NCBI RefSeq assembly: GCF_009905435.1
Contig: NZ_JAAAMT010000039.1
Coordinates: forward strand, 1-45,707
From: Pseudomonas sp. R5(2019)
Lineage (GTDB): Bacteria > Pseudomonadota > Gammaproteobacteria > Pseudomonadales > Pseudomonadaceae
Direction: 5' to 3'
DNA length: 45,707 nt
The number at the start of each line of letters is the position of its first letter. Position 1 is the first letter of the stretch. Under the pieces are notes generated by a model. It did not search any database. It was given only the letters and a program-made list of their open reading frames with translations, and was not told the DNA's origin. Made by a program: the position numbers and the translations under genes. This document shows, piece by piece, positions 33,365 to 42,349 of the stretch.

Positions 33365-34153
33365 ATGGGAATGCTTGAAGGTCGGGTCGCCATCGTCACC
33401 GGCGGCGCCGCTGGAATTGGCCGTGGAATAACAGAGGCTTACGCCCGTGCCGGGGCTTCAGTGCTGATGGCTGATATCGACGCTTGTGCGGGCGATGAGT
33501 TTCTCGCCTACCTGCCAGCCGGCCTTCAGGGGCGGGTGAGTTTCATGCAGGTGGATGTGACGGACAAGGCGCAGGTACAAGCGATGGTGGCCCAAGCTGT
33601 CAACCAGTTCGGCCGCCTGGATATCCTGGTCAATAATGCATGGCGTGGTTCGGGTTTTGCTCGTCTGGAGGAGCAGACTGACGAACAAATGCGGGGTGCC
33701 TTCGACATGGCGTTGATGGCGGCGTTTTGGGCCATGCAGGCATCGCTACCGGAGTTTCGGCGTCTGGGCGCGGGCCGTGTCATTAACCTGTGCTCTCTCA
33801 ACGGCGTCAATGCGCACATGTATAGCGCCGATTACAATGCCGGCAAGGAGGCGCTGCGGACCCTGACCCGTACGGCTGCGCGAGAGTGGGCTGAGTATCA
33901 GGTGTGTTGCAACGTCATCTGCCCTGGCGCTGCCAGCGATGCCTATCAACGTTTTGCGCGCGGCAACCCTGAAAATGCGGCAGCGATGGCCAAGGCCAAT
34001 CCCATGGGTCGAATAGGTGATCCGCTCACCGATATTGCCCCTGTGGCACTTTTTCTTGCCAGCGACGACAGTCGTTATCTCACCGGCAATACCCTGTTTG
34101 TCGATGGCGGCGCCCATATCAATGGCGTGCACTGGGCGCCAAAACTGCCTTGA
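33365..34153 (+). CDS. Short-chain dehydrogenase/reductase (SDR)
   Basis: A 262-residue classical SDR with an NAD(P)-binding TGGAAGIG loop at residues 12-19, a catalytic Tyr157 and Lys161 in YNAGK, a Ser near 143 in INLCSLNG, and a C-terminal FVDGG motif. ADID after the second strand suggests NAD rather than NADP. The usual NNAG is NNAW here, so Trp replaces the Gly. The substrate is unknown. It stands alone between REP repeats, with GGAG 5 bases before the ATG. Confidence 0.85.
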   Translation: MGMLEGRVAIVTGGAAGIGRGITEAYARAGASVLMADIDACAGDEFLAYLPAGLQGRVSFMQVDVTDKAQVQAMVAQAVNQFGRLDILVNNAWRGSGFARLEEQTDEQMRGAFDMALMAAFWAMQASLPEFRRLGAGRVINLCSLNGVNAHMYSADYNAGKEALRTLTRTAAREWAEYQVCCNVICPGAASDAYQRFARGNPENAAAMAKANPMGRIGDPLTDIAPVALFLASDDSRYLTGNTLFVDGGAHINGVHWAPKLP

Positions 34154-34189
34154 CGGGACACGCAAACCTGGACTTGAGATTTGCTTTCT

Positions 34190-34277
34190 GTAGGAGCAAG
34201 GCTCGCCTGCGATGAGGACGCCGTGGTTTCACAGGTAATGCGTGTCATCGTTCATCGCGGGCTAGCCCTGCTCCTAC
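34190..34277. repeat. REP-type inverted repeat
   Basis: GTAGGAGCAAGGCTCGCCTGCGATGA at the left end is mirrored at the right end (CATCGCGGGCTAGCCCTGCTCCTAC) with a few mismatches, 88 bases in all. It lies between the SDR gene and the end of oprN, both reading toward it. Confidence 0.75.
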
Positions 34278-34281
34278 CGGA

Positions 34282-35703
34282 TCAGTTGGCGGCAACCGCC
34301 TCGACCGGCTGCCAGCCCCCGCCCAGCGCCTTGTAGATCGCCACAATCCCCCGGTACAGGTCGACTTCACCCTGCGCCTGGGCATCTTCGGCGTTCAGGC
34401 GTTCGCGCTCGGCGTCCAGCAGCACCAGATAGTCGACCGTGCCTTCGCGGTAGCGGATCGAGGCCAGGTCAGCCGCGGCGCGGCTGGCTTCGCTTTGGCG
34501 CAGCAGGGCGAGCAGGCGTTGCTGGCGTTTGCTGTAGTCGCTGAAGGCGTTCTCCGACTCTTCCAGCGCCAGCAAGACCTGCTGCTCGTAGCTCGCCAGC
34601 GCACCTTCGGCATCCGCATCGGCGCCGCGGATGCGGGCGCGCACGCTGCCCAGGTCAAAGGCCGCCCAACTGATGCTCGGCCCCAGGCTCCAGGCCTTGG
34701 CCGCCGCTGAACCCAATTGCGATCCGCGCCCGGCGGTAAAGCCAAGGAAGCCGCTGAGGCTGACCCGTGGGAACAGGTCGGCGGTGGCCACGCCGATGTT
34801 GGCCGTGGCCGCCGCCAGTTTGCGCTCGGCGCTGCGCACATCGGGCCGGCGTTGCAACAACTCGCCCGGGTCACCGATCGGCAGGGCCTTGGCGATGGCC
34901 GGCAGTTGGGCCGGGCTCAGGTCCACGCTGAGGCTGTCCGGACGCTCGCCGAGCAAGGTGGCGATGCGGTTGCGCGCGCGTACCTGTTCAGCCTGCAGTT
35001 GCGGCACGGTTGCCTCGACCGCCGCCAGGCGCGCATCGGCACGGACCACATCCAGCTCGTTGCCGACCCCGGCATCACGCAACGTTTGGGTAATGCCGCG
35101 CGAGTCCTGTTGGTTTTTCAGGTTGGCGAGGGCGATGCTCTCCCGCAGCTGCGCACCGCGCAGCTGGCCATAGGCATCCACCAGTTCGGCGATCAGGGTG
35201 ACTTGCAGTTGTTGCAGGTCGGCCTGGGCCACTTGCTCTTCGGCTTCGCTGGCTTCCAGCGCGCGCTGGATGCGGCCGAACAGATCGACCTCCCAGGCCA
35301 TGTCCAGGCCCAGGTCGTAGCGTTCGCTGTTGACCCGGTTTTCAGTCTGGCCGGGAATCTGGCCCTTGCCGACATCGGCACTGGCACGGCTGGTCACGGT
35401 CGGCAGCGCGTCGTTGTCGATATCGTCACGAATCGCCCGGGCCGCTTTCAGGCGGGCAAAGGCCACGCGCAGCTGGCGGTTGTCCTGCAGCGCCTTGCTG
35501 ACCAGACTGTTCAAGGTCGGGTCATCGAATTGCTGCCACCAGATGGCATCGAAGCGGCTGCGGTCGAAGGCGCTGGCAGCGCCTTTTTCATCGGCAGCGG
35601 CCAGGTGCGCCGCTGCGGTTTGCGGGGCCTTGTAGTCCGGCCCCACGGCGCAGGCCGCCAGGGCCAGCACCAGAAGGCTTGGCATCAACAGTTTAATGAT
35701 CAT
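34282..35703 (-). CDS. oprN: Outer-membrane efflux lipoprotein, OprN type
   Basis: A 473-residue TolC/OprM-like channel. The signal peptide ends in lipobox LAAC with Cys18, followed by AVGPDYKAPQ, typical of NodT-type lipoproteins. Two OEP domains with long helices follow (for example RRPDVRSAERKLAAATANIG). It starts within the stop of mexF (ATGA overlap), so it is the outer channel of this pump. Confidence 0.88.
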   Translation of the reverse strand: MIIKLLMPSLLVLALAACAVGPDYKAPQTAAAHLAAADEKGAASAFDRSRFDAIWWQQFDDPTLNSLVSKALQDNRQLRVAFARLKAARAIRDDIDNDALPTVTSRASADVGKGQIPGQTENRVNSERYDLGLDMAWEVDLFGRIQRALEASEAEEQVAQADLQQLQVTLIAELVDAYGQLRGAQLRESIALANLKNQQDSRGITQTLRDAGVGNELDVVRADARLAAVEATVPQLQAEQVRARNRIATLLGERPDSLSVDLSPAQLPAIAKALPIGDPGELLQRRPDVRSAERKLAAATANIGVATADLFPRVSLSGFLGFTAGRGSQLGSAAAKAWSLGPSISWAAFDLGSVRARIRGADADAEGALASYEQQVLLALEESENAFSDYSKRQQRLLALLRQSEASRAAADLASIRYREGTVDYLVLLDAERERLNAEDAQAQGEVDLYRGIVAIYKALGGGWQPVEAVAAN

Positions 35704-38700
35704 GCGTGGTTCTCCAGAGCCAAAGCCTTGGCCGCCTTGCGGGCCTCGTTACGTTCGACCCGGCGACGGATCAGCACAAAGAACACCGGTGTCAGCAGCA
35801 GGCCGAAGAAGGTCACCCCGAGCATCCCCGAAAACACCGCCACGCCCATGGCATGACGCATCTCGGCACCGGCGCCGGACGAGAACACCAGCGGCACCAC
35901 GCCCATGATGAAGGCAAACGAGGTCATCAGAATCGGCCGCAGACGCAAGCGGCAGGCTTCCAGTACCGCCGCCAGCGGATCGAGGCCTTCCTCTTGTTTG
36001 TCCTTGGCAAACTCCACGATCAGGATCGCGTTCTTGCACGCCAGCCCCACCAGTACGATCAGGCCGATCTGGGTGAAGATGTTGTTGTCGCCCCCGGACA
36101 GGATCACCCCGGTAATGGCCGACAGCAGGGTCATTGGCACGATCAGGATCACCGCCAGCGGCAAGCTCCAGCTTTCGTATTGAGCCGCCAGCACCAGGAA
36201 CGCCAGCAGTACGCAGAGCGGGAACACAAACAGCGCGGTATTGCCGGCCAGGAGCTGCTGGTAGGTCAACTCGGTCCATTCGAAGGTCATGCCATTGGGC
36301 AGTTCTTCCTTGAGCAGTTTCTCGATGGCTTTTTCGGCCTGGCCCGAGCTGTATCCCGGTGCCGCCGCGCCGTTGATTTCGGCGGTGACAAAGCCGTTGT
36401 AGTGCATCACCCGGTCGGGGCCGGCGGTGTCACTGACCTTGATAAAGGTCGCCAGCGGGATCATCTCGCCGAGGTTGTTGCGCACTTTCAGCTGGCCGAT
36501 CTGCTCCGGCTCCAGACGGAACTGCTGCTCGGCCTGAACGTTGACCTGATAGGTACGGCCAAAGCGGTTGAAGTCGTTGGCATACAGCGAGCCCAGGTAC
36601 ACCTGCAGGGTGTCGAAGATATCGCTGATGGCCACGCCATGGGTCTTGGCCTTTTCCCGGTCGATGGCGGCATCGACCTGCGGCACGTTGACCTGGTAGC
36701 TGGTGAACAGCCCGGCCAGCTCCGGCACGTTGTGGCTCTTGGCGATGATGTTCTGGGTTTCCTTGTACAGCGCTTCGTAGCCCAGGTTGCTGCGGTCTTC
36801 GATTTGCAGACGGAAGCCGCCGATGGTGCCCAGCCCTTGTACCGGTGGCGGTGGGAAGATCGCGATATAGGCGTCTTCGATGCCGGCGAACTTGGCGTTC
36901 AGGGCAGCGGCGATGGCCGCCGCCGACTGGCTCGGGTCCTTGCGCTCATCGAATGGCTTGAGCGGGGTGAACACGATGCCGCTGTTGGGGCTGTTGGTGA
37001 AGCCGTTGATCGACAGGCCAGGGAAGGCCACCGAGTTGGCGACGCCCGGTTGCTCCAGGGCAATCTGCGACATCTTCTTGATGACCGCTTCGGTACGGTC
37101 CAGGCTCGCCGCGTCCGGCAGTTGAGCGAAGGCCACCAGGTATTGCTTGTCTTGCGGCGGCACGAACCCGGTCGGGGTGTGGGCGAAGCCTACCCAGGTC
37201 AGGACCATGAAGCCTGCGTACAGCACCAGCGCAATCCAGCTGCTGCGAATCACCCGCGCCACGGTGCCGACGTAGCCATGGCTGGCACGGTTGAAGAAGC
37301 GGTTGAACGGGCGGAATAACCAGCCACCGAGCAGCTTGTCGAGGAACCGCGAGAAGCGATCCTTCGGCGCATGGTGGTCTTTGAGCAGCACGGCGGCCAA
37401 GGCCGGGGACAGGGTCAGCGAGTTGAACGCCGAGATCACCGTGGAGATCGCGATGGTCAGCGCAAACTGCTTGTAGAACTGCCCGGTAAGCCCGGAAATA
37501 AAGGCCGCCGGCACAAACACCGCGCACAGCACCAGCGCCGTGGCGATGATCGGCCCGGTCACTTCGCGCATCGCCCGCTGGGTGGCTTCGACCGGGGTCA
37601 GGCCCAGGCCGATGTTGCGTTCAACGTTTTCCACCACCACGATGGCGTCGTCCACCACGATGCCGATGGCCAACACCAGGCCGAACAGCGACAGGGCGTT
37701 GAGCGAAAAGCCGAACAGGTGCATCACCGCAAAGGTACCGATCAACGACACCGGCACCGCCACCAGCGGGATGATCGAGGCCCGCCAGGTTTGCAGGAAC
37801 AGGATCACCACCAGCACGACCAGCACCAAGGCTTCGAACAGGGTGTGCACCACCGCCTCGATGGAGCCACGCACGAAGATGGTCGGGTCGTAGACGATGC
37901 TGTAGTCCATCCCTTCCGGGAAGTCCTTCTTCAGCTCGGCCATTTTGCCCCGCACCTCGTTGGAGATGTCGATGGCATTGGAGCCCGGCCTCTGGAAGAT
38001 CGGGATCGCCACCGCCGGCTGGTTGTTCAGCAGCGAACGCAGGGCGTACTGGCTGGAACCGAGCTCGACCCGGGCGATGTCTTTCAGGCGCGTGATCTCG
38101 CCATCGGCCCCGGCACGGATGATGATGTTTTCGAACTCTTCCTCGCTGACCAGGCGGCCTTGAGTATTGACCGACAACTGGAAGCTGGTCGTACTCGGTG
38201 CCGGTGGCGCGCCCAGTTGGCCGGCCGCCACCTGACGGTTCTGCTCGCGGATGGCGGTGACCACGTCGGTGGCGGTCAGGTTGCGTGAGGCGGTCTTGTT
38301 CGGGTCGAGCCAGACCCGCAACGAGTAATCGCCCATGCCGAACAGCTGCACGTCGCCGACGCCGCCCAGGCGGGCCAGCTCATCCTTGATATTGAGGATG
38401 GCGTAGTTGGACAGGTAGAGCATGTCGTAGCGGTTGTCCGGCGAGGTCAAGTGCACCACCATGGTCAGGTCGGGCGAGGCCTTGTCGACAGTGATACCGA
38501 TGCGGGTCACTTCCTCGGGCAGTTTGGGCTGGGTCCGGGTCACCCGGTTCTGCACCTGCACCTGGGCGTTGTCCAGGTCGGTGCCCAGGGCGAAGGTGAT
38601 GGTCAGGGTGATCTTGCCATCGGCGGTGGACTGCGAGGACATGTACAGCATGTTCTCGACGCCGGTGATCGCCTGCTCCAGCGGCGCGGCCACGGTTTCG

Positions 38701-38879
38701 CCGATCACCTTGGGGTTGGCACCGGGGAAGTTGGCGCGCACCACCACGGTCGGCGGCACCACCTCGGGGTATTCGCTGATCGGCAGCTGGAACAGCGAAA
38801 TGCCGCCAGCGATCAGGATCAGCAATGACAGCACCGCGGCGAAGATCGGCCGGGTGATAAAGAACTGAGAAAAATTCAT
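35700..38879 (-). CDS. mexF: RND multidrug efflux transporter, MexF type
   Basis: A 1059-residue inner-membrane pump of the HAE1 class with twelve helices and two large periplasmic loops. It follows P. aeruginosa MexF closely through most of its length (MNFSQFFITRPIFAAVLSLL, GVGDVQLFGMGDYSLRVWL, YQVNVQAEQQFRLEPEQIGQ). The proton-relay Asp pair is in IGIVVDDAIVVVEN and a Lys is in VGLACKNAILIVEFAK. Known MexF substrates are fluoroquinolones, chloramphenicol and trimethoprim; this homologue may differ. It lies between mexE and oprN. Confidence 0.92.
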   Translation of the reverse strand: MNFSQFFITRPIFAAVLSLLILIAGGISLFQLPISEYPEVVPPTVVVRANFPGANPKVIGETVAAPLEQAITGVENMLYMSSQSTADGKITLTITFALGTDLDNAQVQVQNRVTRTQPKLPEEVTRIGITVDKASPDLTMVVHLTSPDNRYDMLYLSNYAILNIKDELARLGGVGDVQLFGMGDYSLRVWLDPNKTASRNLTATDVVTAIREQNRQVAAGQLGAPPAPSTTSFQLSVNTQGRLVSEEEFENIIIRAGADGEITRLKDIARVELGSSQYALRSLLNNQPAVAIPIFQRPGSNAIDISNEVRGKMAELKKDFPEGMDYSIVYDPTIFVRGSIEAVVHTLFEALVLVVLVVILFLQTWRASIIPLVAVPVSLIGTFAVMHLFGFSLNALSLFGLVLAIGIVVDDAIVVVENVERNIGLGLTPVEATQRAMREVTGPIIATALVLCAVFVPAAFISGLTGQFYKQFALTIAISTVISAFNSLTLSPALAAVLLKDHHAPKDRFSRFLDKLLGGWLFRPFNRFFNRASHGYVGTVARVIRSSWIALVLYAGFMVLTWVGFAHTPTGFVPPQDKQYLVAFAQLPDAASLDRTEAVIKKMSQIALEQPGVANSVAFPGLSINGFTNSPNSGIVFTPLKPFDERKDPSQSAAAIAAALNAKFAGIEDAYIAIFPPPPVQGLGTIGGFRLQIEDRSNLGYEALYKETQNIIAKSHNVPELAGLFTSYQVNVPQVDAAIDREKAKTHGVAISDIFDTLQVYLGSLYANDFNRFGRTYQVNVQAEQQFRLEPEQIGQLKVRNNLGEMIPLATFIKVSDTAGPDRVMHYNGFVTAEINGAAAPGYSSGQAEKAIEKLLKEELPNGMTFEWTELTYQQLLAGNTALFVFPLCVLLAFLVLAAQYESWSLPLAVILIVPMTLLSAITGVILSGGDNNIFTQIGLIVLVGLACKNAILIVEFAKDKQEEGLDPLAAVLEACRLRLRPILMTSFAFIMGVVPLVFSSGAGAEMRHAMGVAVFSGMLGVTFFGLLLTPVFFVLIRRRVERNEARKAAKALALENHA

Positions 38880-38891
38880 GGGCGTGTTCTC

Positions 38892-40130
38892 TTAACCGCG
38901 TGGAGTCGCAGCACCGGCAACCTTCACCAGCGCATCAGGCGCAGGCTTGTCGTTGCTGGCATCAAGGGCCTGGCGCTGGCGGGCAAGGGCGGCGAGGGTG
39001 GCCTCGCTGGCCATTGGCGTGTCCTGCGGATCGACCGCCGAGCCCGGGCGCACCCGTTGCAGGCCCTTGACCACGATCCGGTCATCCTTGTGCAGGCCGT
39101 TGCGCACGATGCGCAGGCCTTCGAGCTTCGGACCCAGCTCGACGGCGCGGTAGGTGGCCTTGTTGTCGGCATCCATCACCAGCACGAACTTCTTGCCCAG
39201 GTCCGTACCGACGGCTTCGTCGTTGATCAGCACCGCCTGGTAGGTGCCGCTGCCGACCAGTTTCAGGCGGGCGTAGAGGCCGGGGGTGAAGTCGCCATGG
39301 CGGTTGTCGAACACGGCCCGGCCACGGATGGTGCCGGTCTTGGGGTTGACCTGGTTGTCGACGAAATTCATCTGGCCCAGGTGCGGGTTGCCTTCCTCGT
39401 TGGACAGGCCCAGGTAAACCGGTGTGGTCTGGCCGCGCTGGCCGGCGCGGGCAAGTTCGGTGTACTTGAGGTACACGCGTTCGTCGGCGTCGAAGTAGGC
39501 ATACACCTTGTCAGTGGAGACCACGCTGGTCAGCGGCGTGACATCGGCGCTGACGATGTTGCCGGCGGTGATCTGGGCGCGGCTTACACGGCCACTGATC
39601 GGCGCGGTGACACGGGTAAAGCTCAGGTTCAGGCGTGCCAGATCCAGTTGCGCCTGAATCGCGGCAACACCGGCGCGGGCTTCCTGGGCGGCCGAGGTAC
39701 GCGACTCGGCAAGTTCGGCGGAGATCGCATTGCTGGCCCGCAGGCGCTCGCCACGCAGGGCTTCGTTGTCGCTGCGCAGGGCCGTGGCGCGGGCTTGTTG
39801 CAGCTGGGCCTCGAGCTGGCGTACTTGCGCCTGGAACGGCCGTGGGTCGATCTGGAACAACAGGTCACCTTTTTTCACCAGCGCGCCTTCGCTGAAGGCG
39901 ACCTGGTCGATCTGGCCGGAGACACGCGGGCGAACTTCGACGGTTTCAGGCGCTTCCAGGCGCCCGGTGAACTCGTCCCACTCATTGATCGACTGTTCCA
40001 GCACCTTGGCGACGCTGACTTTAGGCGCGGCAGGGGCCTGTACGGCTTCGGGGGCCCGACCACAGGCGCTCATCACCAGCACTGCCAGGGCAGCGAGGGG
40101 ATAACGCAAATGTTTGAGTGACTGTTCCAT
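38892..40130 (-). CDS. mexE: RND efflux periplasmic adaptor, MexE type
   Basis: A 412-residue membrane-fusion protein. The signal ends at VMSAC (Cys23), so it is a lipoprotein. It has a lipoyl/biotinyl-like domain (EVRPRVSGQIDQVAF), a helical hairpin rich in Ala, Arg and Gln, and beta-barrel parts ending near VKGLQRVRPG. It joins MexF to OprN. It is first in the operon, 12 bases before mexF. The start is ATG 40130; an in-frame TTG 15 bases upstream is possible. No mexT or mexS gene is adjacent, unlike P. aeruginosa. Confidence 0.9.
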   Translation of the reverse strand: MEQSLKHLRYPLAALAVLVMSACGRAPEAVQAPAAPKVSVAKVLEQSINEWDEFTGRLEAPETVEVRPRVSGQIDQVAFSEGALVKKGDLLFQIDPRPFQAQVRQLEAQLQQARATALRSDNEALRGERLRASNAISAELAESRTSAAQEARAGVAAIQAQLDLARLNLSFTRVTAPISGRVSRAQITAGNIVSADVTPLTSVVSTDKVYAYFDADERVYLKYTELARAGQRGQTTPVYLGLSNEEGNPHLGQMNFVDNQVNPKTGTIRGRAVFDNRHGDFTPGLYARLKLVGSGTYQAVLINDEAVGTDLGKKFVLVMDADNKATYRAVELGPKLEGLRIVRNGLHKDDRIVVKGLQRVRPGSAVDPQDTPMASEATLAALARQRQALDASNDKPAPDALVKVAGAATPRG

Positions 40131-40212
40131 GGGGGAGTCCGCCAATAATTGATAGTGGGCGGATTCTGCGAGCTGGGACTATCAACAACGAATCGAACGA
40201 GCCAAAGGTAAA

Positions 40213-40229
40213 TATCATTCTGAATGATA
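40213..40229 (-). promoter_or_regulatory. Palindromic operator candidate upstream of mexE
   Basis: TATCATTC-T-GAATGATA is a perfect 8-base inverted repeat with a 1-base centre, 83 bases before the mexE start. Within it is ATC-N9-GAT, the NodD-box-like core reported for LysR regulators such as MexT. A TetR-type site is also possible. Binding is not shown here. Confidence 0.45.
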
Positions 40230-40315
40230 CAAAGGCCGCGCGAGGGCTCTGGGGCGGGGGTTTTGTAAGCTTGCTATCTATTTTATGCCCGCGCCACCGC
40301 GATCTCCCGCCCTAC

Positions 40316-40661
40316 AAACAAGGCTGACAACCCCAATCTCACAGGCCATGGCACGTTGCAACAAATGTGGGAGCGGATTTATCCGCGAAGCGCCGCGCGG
40401 GCGGCGCTCGATCTCAAGAACAATGGAAAAACCAAGGCAGGCACCTCACACGGCTCATGCGATCTGCTGGCAGTCCCTCGCCTCCCCATCAGAATGAAGA
40501 GGGTTGTCTGAGGACCGTATCAAGGCTTACAGGTGCTTGCCTTGGGTTTTCCGGCGCTGCCGAAATCGAGCGCCGCCCGCGCGGCGCATCGCGGATAAAT
40601 CCGCTCCCACATTTGTTGCAACGTGCCATGGCCTGTGAGATTGGAGTTGCCAGCCTTGTTT
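40316..40661. repeat. Long inverted repeat (346 bp), REP-containing, MITE-like
   Basis: AAACAAGGCTG opens the element and its complement CAGCCTTGTTT closes it. The outer arms (about 40316-40414 and 40563-40661) are nearly identical when one is inverted, including CACAGGCCATGGCACGTTGC and a REP of the GTGGGAGCGGATTTATCCGCG class. A second inner pair (40427-40446 and about 40530-40550) with GGAAAA, CCAAGGCA and GCACCT continues the symmetry. Only about 80 central bases are unpaired. I see no gene in it and no clear target duplication. It fills most of the 596-base gap between mexE and the Rieske gene. Confidence 0.85.
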
Positions 40662-40726
40662 GTTCGGCTTTAGATCTGTGTGGTTTCGGTGTGGCTATCC
40701 CGCAATTGCGCGATGAACCATTTTTT

Positions 40727-42256
40727 TCAGGTGGCCGAGTGGATCAACACCAGGGCCTCCTCGCGTGACAAGGGCCGCTTCATCCGCTGCGCCAGCAACG
40801 CCATCGTGCGCGAATATTTACAGGCCACCACCGATTCGACCTGCTCGTCGACGCACAGCAGCGCGATAAACGCCCACGCTTGCAGGTCGCCTTCATAAAC
40901 AATGTGGTTCCACTGGCGAGCATGCCCCAGCACTTCCAGCGTCTTGCCGTAGTGATAGGTCCAGAAGAACGGCACGGCTTCGAACGCCAGTGTTTCGCCG
41001 AGCATGTTCAACGCGGCCAGGCGAGCCTGTTGCTGGGCGACGCGCCAGTGTTCAATGTGCTGCGGGCGGCCGGCGAGGGGAAAGGTCACGATGTCGCCCG
41101 CTGCCCACAGCCCGGGTGCGGCCCGGAATTGGTCATCGACCTTGACGCAATGGTCATCGGCCAGTTCCAGCCCCTTGAGCAGATCGGTGGCCGGTTTCAC
41201 GCCCGTGCCGAACAGCACCAGGTCGGCCGCCAGGCGCACACCGTTTGCGAGCTCCACCTCTTCAACTCGGGACTCGCCGATCAGCCGCAGCGGTTCTGTG
41301 GGGCGATGGAACACCACCCCGCGCTGCTGATGCAGCGCTTGCAAGGCAGCGCCGATCTGCTCGCCGAGCTGACGGCTCAGCGGGACGGCATGGCGCGCCA
41401 CCACCTGCACCTCAAGCCCCCGCTTGCGCAGGGCCGAGGCCGCTTCCAGGCCGATGAAGCTGTCGCCGATGATCACTGCGCGGGCGCCCGGTACAGCAGC
41501 GTCCAGCAACGTGGCGGCGTCGGAACGTGAGCGCAGGACAAACGCGCCCGGCAGCTCGGCACCCTCGATATCAGGCCGCTGTGGCACCGCGCCGGTGGCC
41601 AGCAAGGCGGCGTCATAGGCCAGACTCTGACCGTCGGCGAGGTGAATCTGCCGCGCCTGGTGATCAACCCAGTGCACGCGGGCGTGCACCCGTTCCAACC
41701 CGGGCATTTGATAAACGCTATCGTCCAGCAGCGCAGGAATCTCGGCGTCGGGCATTTGCCCGGCGATGACGAATTTGCTCAAGGACGTTCGGTCGTAGGC
41801 CGGGTGTGGTTCCTGATCGATCCACACCAGCCGACCGGCGAAGCCACGCTGGTGCAAGGTGGCGATCGCGGCACTGCCAGCGGCACCGGCACCGATCACG
41901 ACCAGGTTGCGCTGATCGTCCACTTTTGCAGGTGGCGCCTGCGCGAGGGCTTCATCATCTAACCAGACGCAGCTGTCGATGATGCGTACCGGGTAGCGTC
42001 GCAGGTTCTTCAAGGCGGGCGGTTCGCAGAGCTGACCGTCCTCAAGGTTGAACATCGCCTTGTGCCAGGGGCAGATCAGCCGGCCTTCACACACCGCGCC
42101 TTCTTCCAGCGGCGCCCCTTGGTGGGGACAGTCGGCTTGAAAAGCCTGTACCTGCGCACCCTGGCGCACCAGCACGATGGCGACGCCGTTCAGGTCAACA
42201 CGGGTTGCACGGTCATCGCTCAACTCATCCAGACGGGCCACGGCATGCAAGGTCAT
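40727..42256 (-). CDS. Rieske-type ferredoxin fused to an FAD/NAD(P) oxidoreductase
   Basis: A 509-residue two-part protein. The N-terminus (1-100) is a Rieske domain with ligands Cys43, His45, Cys62 and His65 (CPHQG, CPWH). The rest is a pyridine-nucleotide-disulfide-type reductase with an FAD-binding VVIGAGAAGSAA, a second GxGxxG-like site (AVIIGDSFIGLEAA), and LWAAGDIVTFP near the end, then a C-terminal reductase domain. This is the AIF-like group (AIFM3-type). It may pass electrons from NAD(P)H to a Rieske centre for an oxygenase that is not present nearby. I chose ATG 42256 because AGGAGG is 5 bases upstream; a GTG 6 bases earlier overlaps that site. Confidence 0.88.
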   Translation of the reverse strand: MTLHAVARLDELSDDRATRVDLNGVAIVLVRQGAQVQAFQADCPHQGAPLEEGAVCEGRLICPWHKAMFNLEDGQLCEPPALKNLRRYPVRIIDSCVWLDDEALAQAPPAKVDDQRNLVVIGAGAAGSAAIATLHQRGFAGRLVWIDQEPHPAYDRTSLSKFVIAGQMPDAEIPALLDDSVYQMPGLERVHARVHWVDHQARQIHLADGQSLAYDAALLATGAVPQRPDIEGAELPGAFVLRSRSDAATLLDAAVPGARAVIIGDSFIGLEAASALRKRGLEVQVVARHAVPLSRQLGEQIGAALQALHQQRGVVFHRPTEPLRLIGESRVEEVELANGVRLAADLVLFGTGVKPATDLLKGLELADDHCVKVDDQFRAAPGLWAAGDIVTFPLAGRPQHIEHWRVAQQQARLAALNMLGETLAFEAVPFFWTYHYGKTLEVLGHARQWNHIVYEGDLQAWAFIALLCVDEQVESVVACKYSRTMALLAQRMKRPLSREEALVLIHSAT

Positions 42257-42349
42257 AGCCACCTCCTGCGGTTATCCATGGAGGTTGGATAGGTCCGCGG
42301 TCGGCCCGGTTCCAGTGAAATCCTCAATGGCCAGAGCCGTTGCGATGGC

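Noticed and set aside
18935..34277. REP-type hairpins considered as a CRISPR array or small RNA genes
   Set aside because: They are inverted pairs spread across gaps, not direct repeats with spacers, and they share the known Pseudomonas REP ends.
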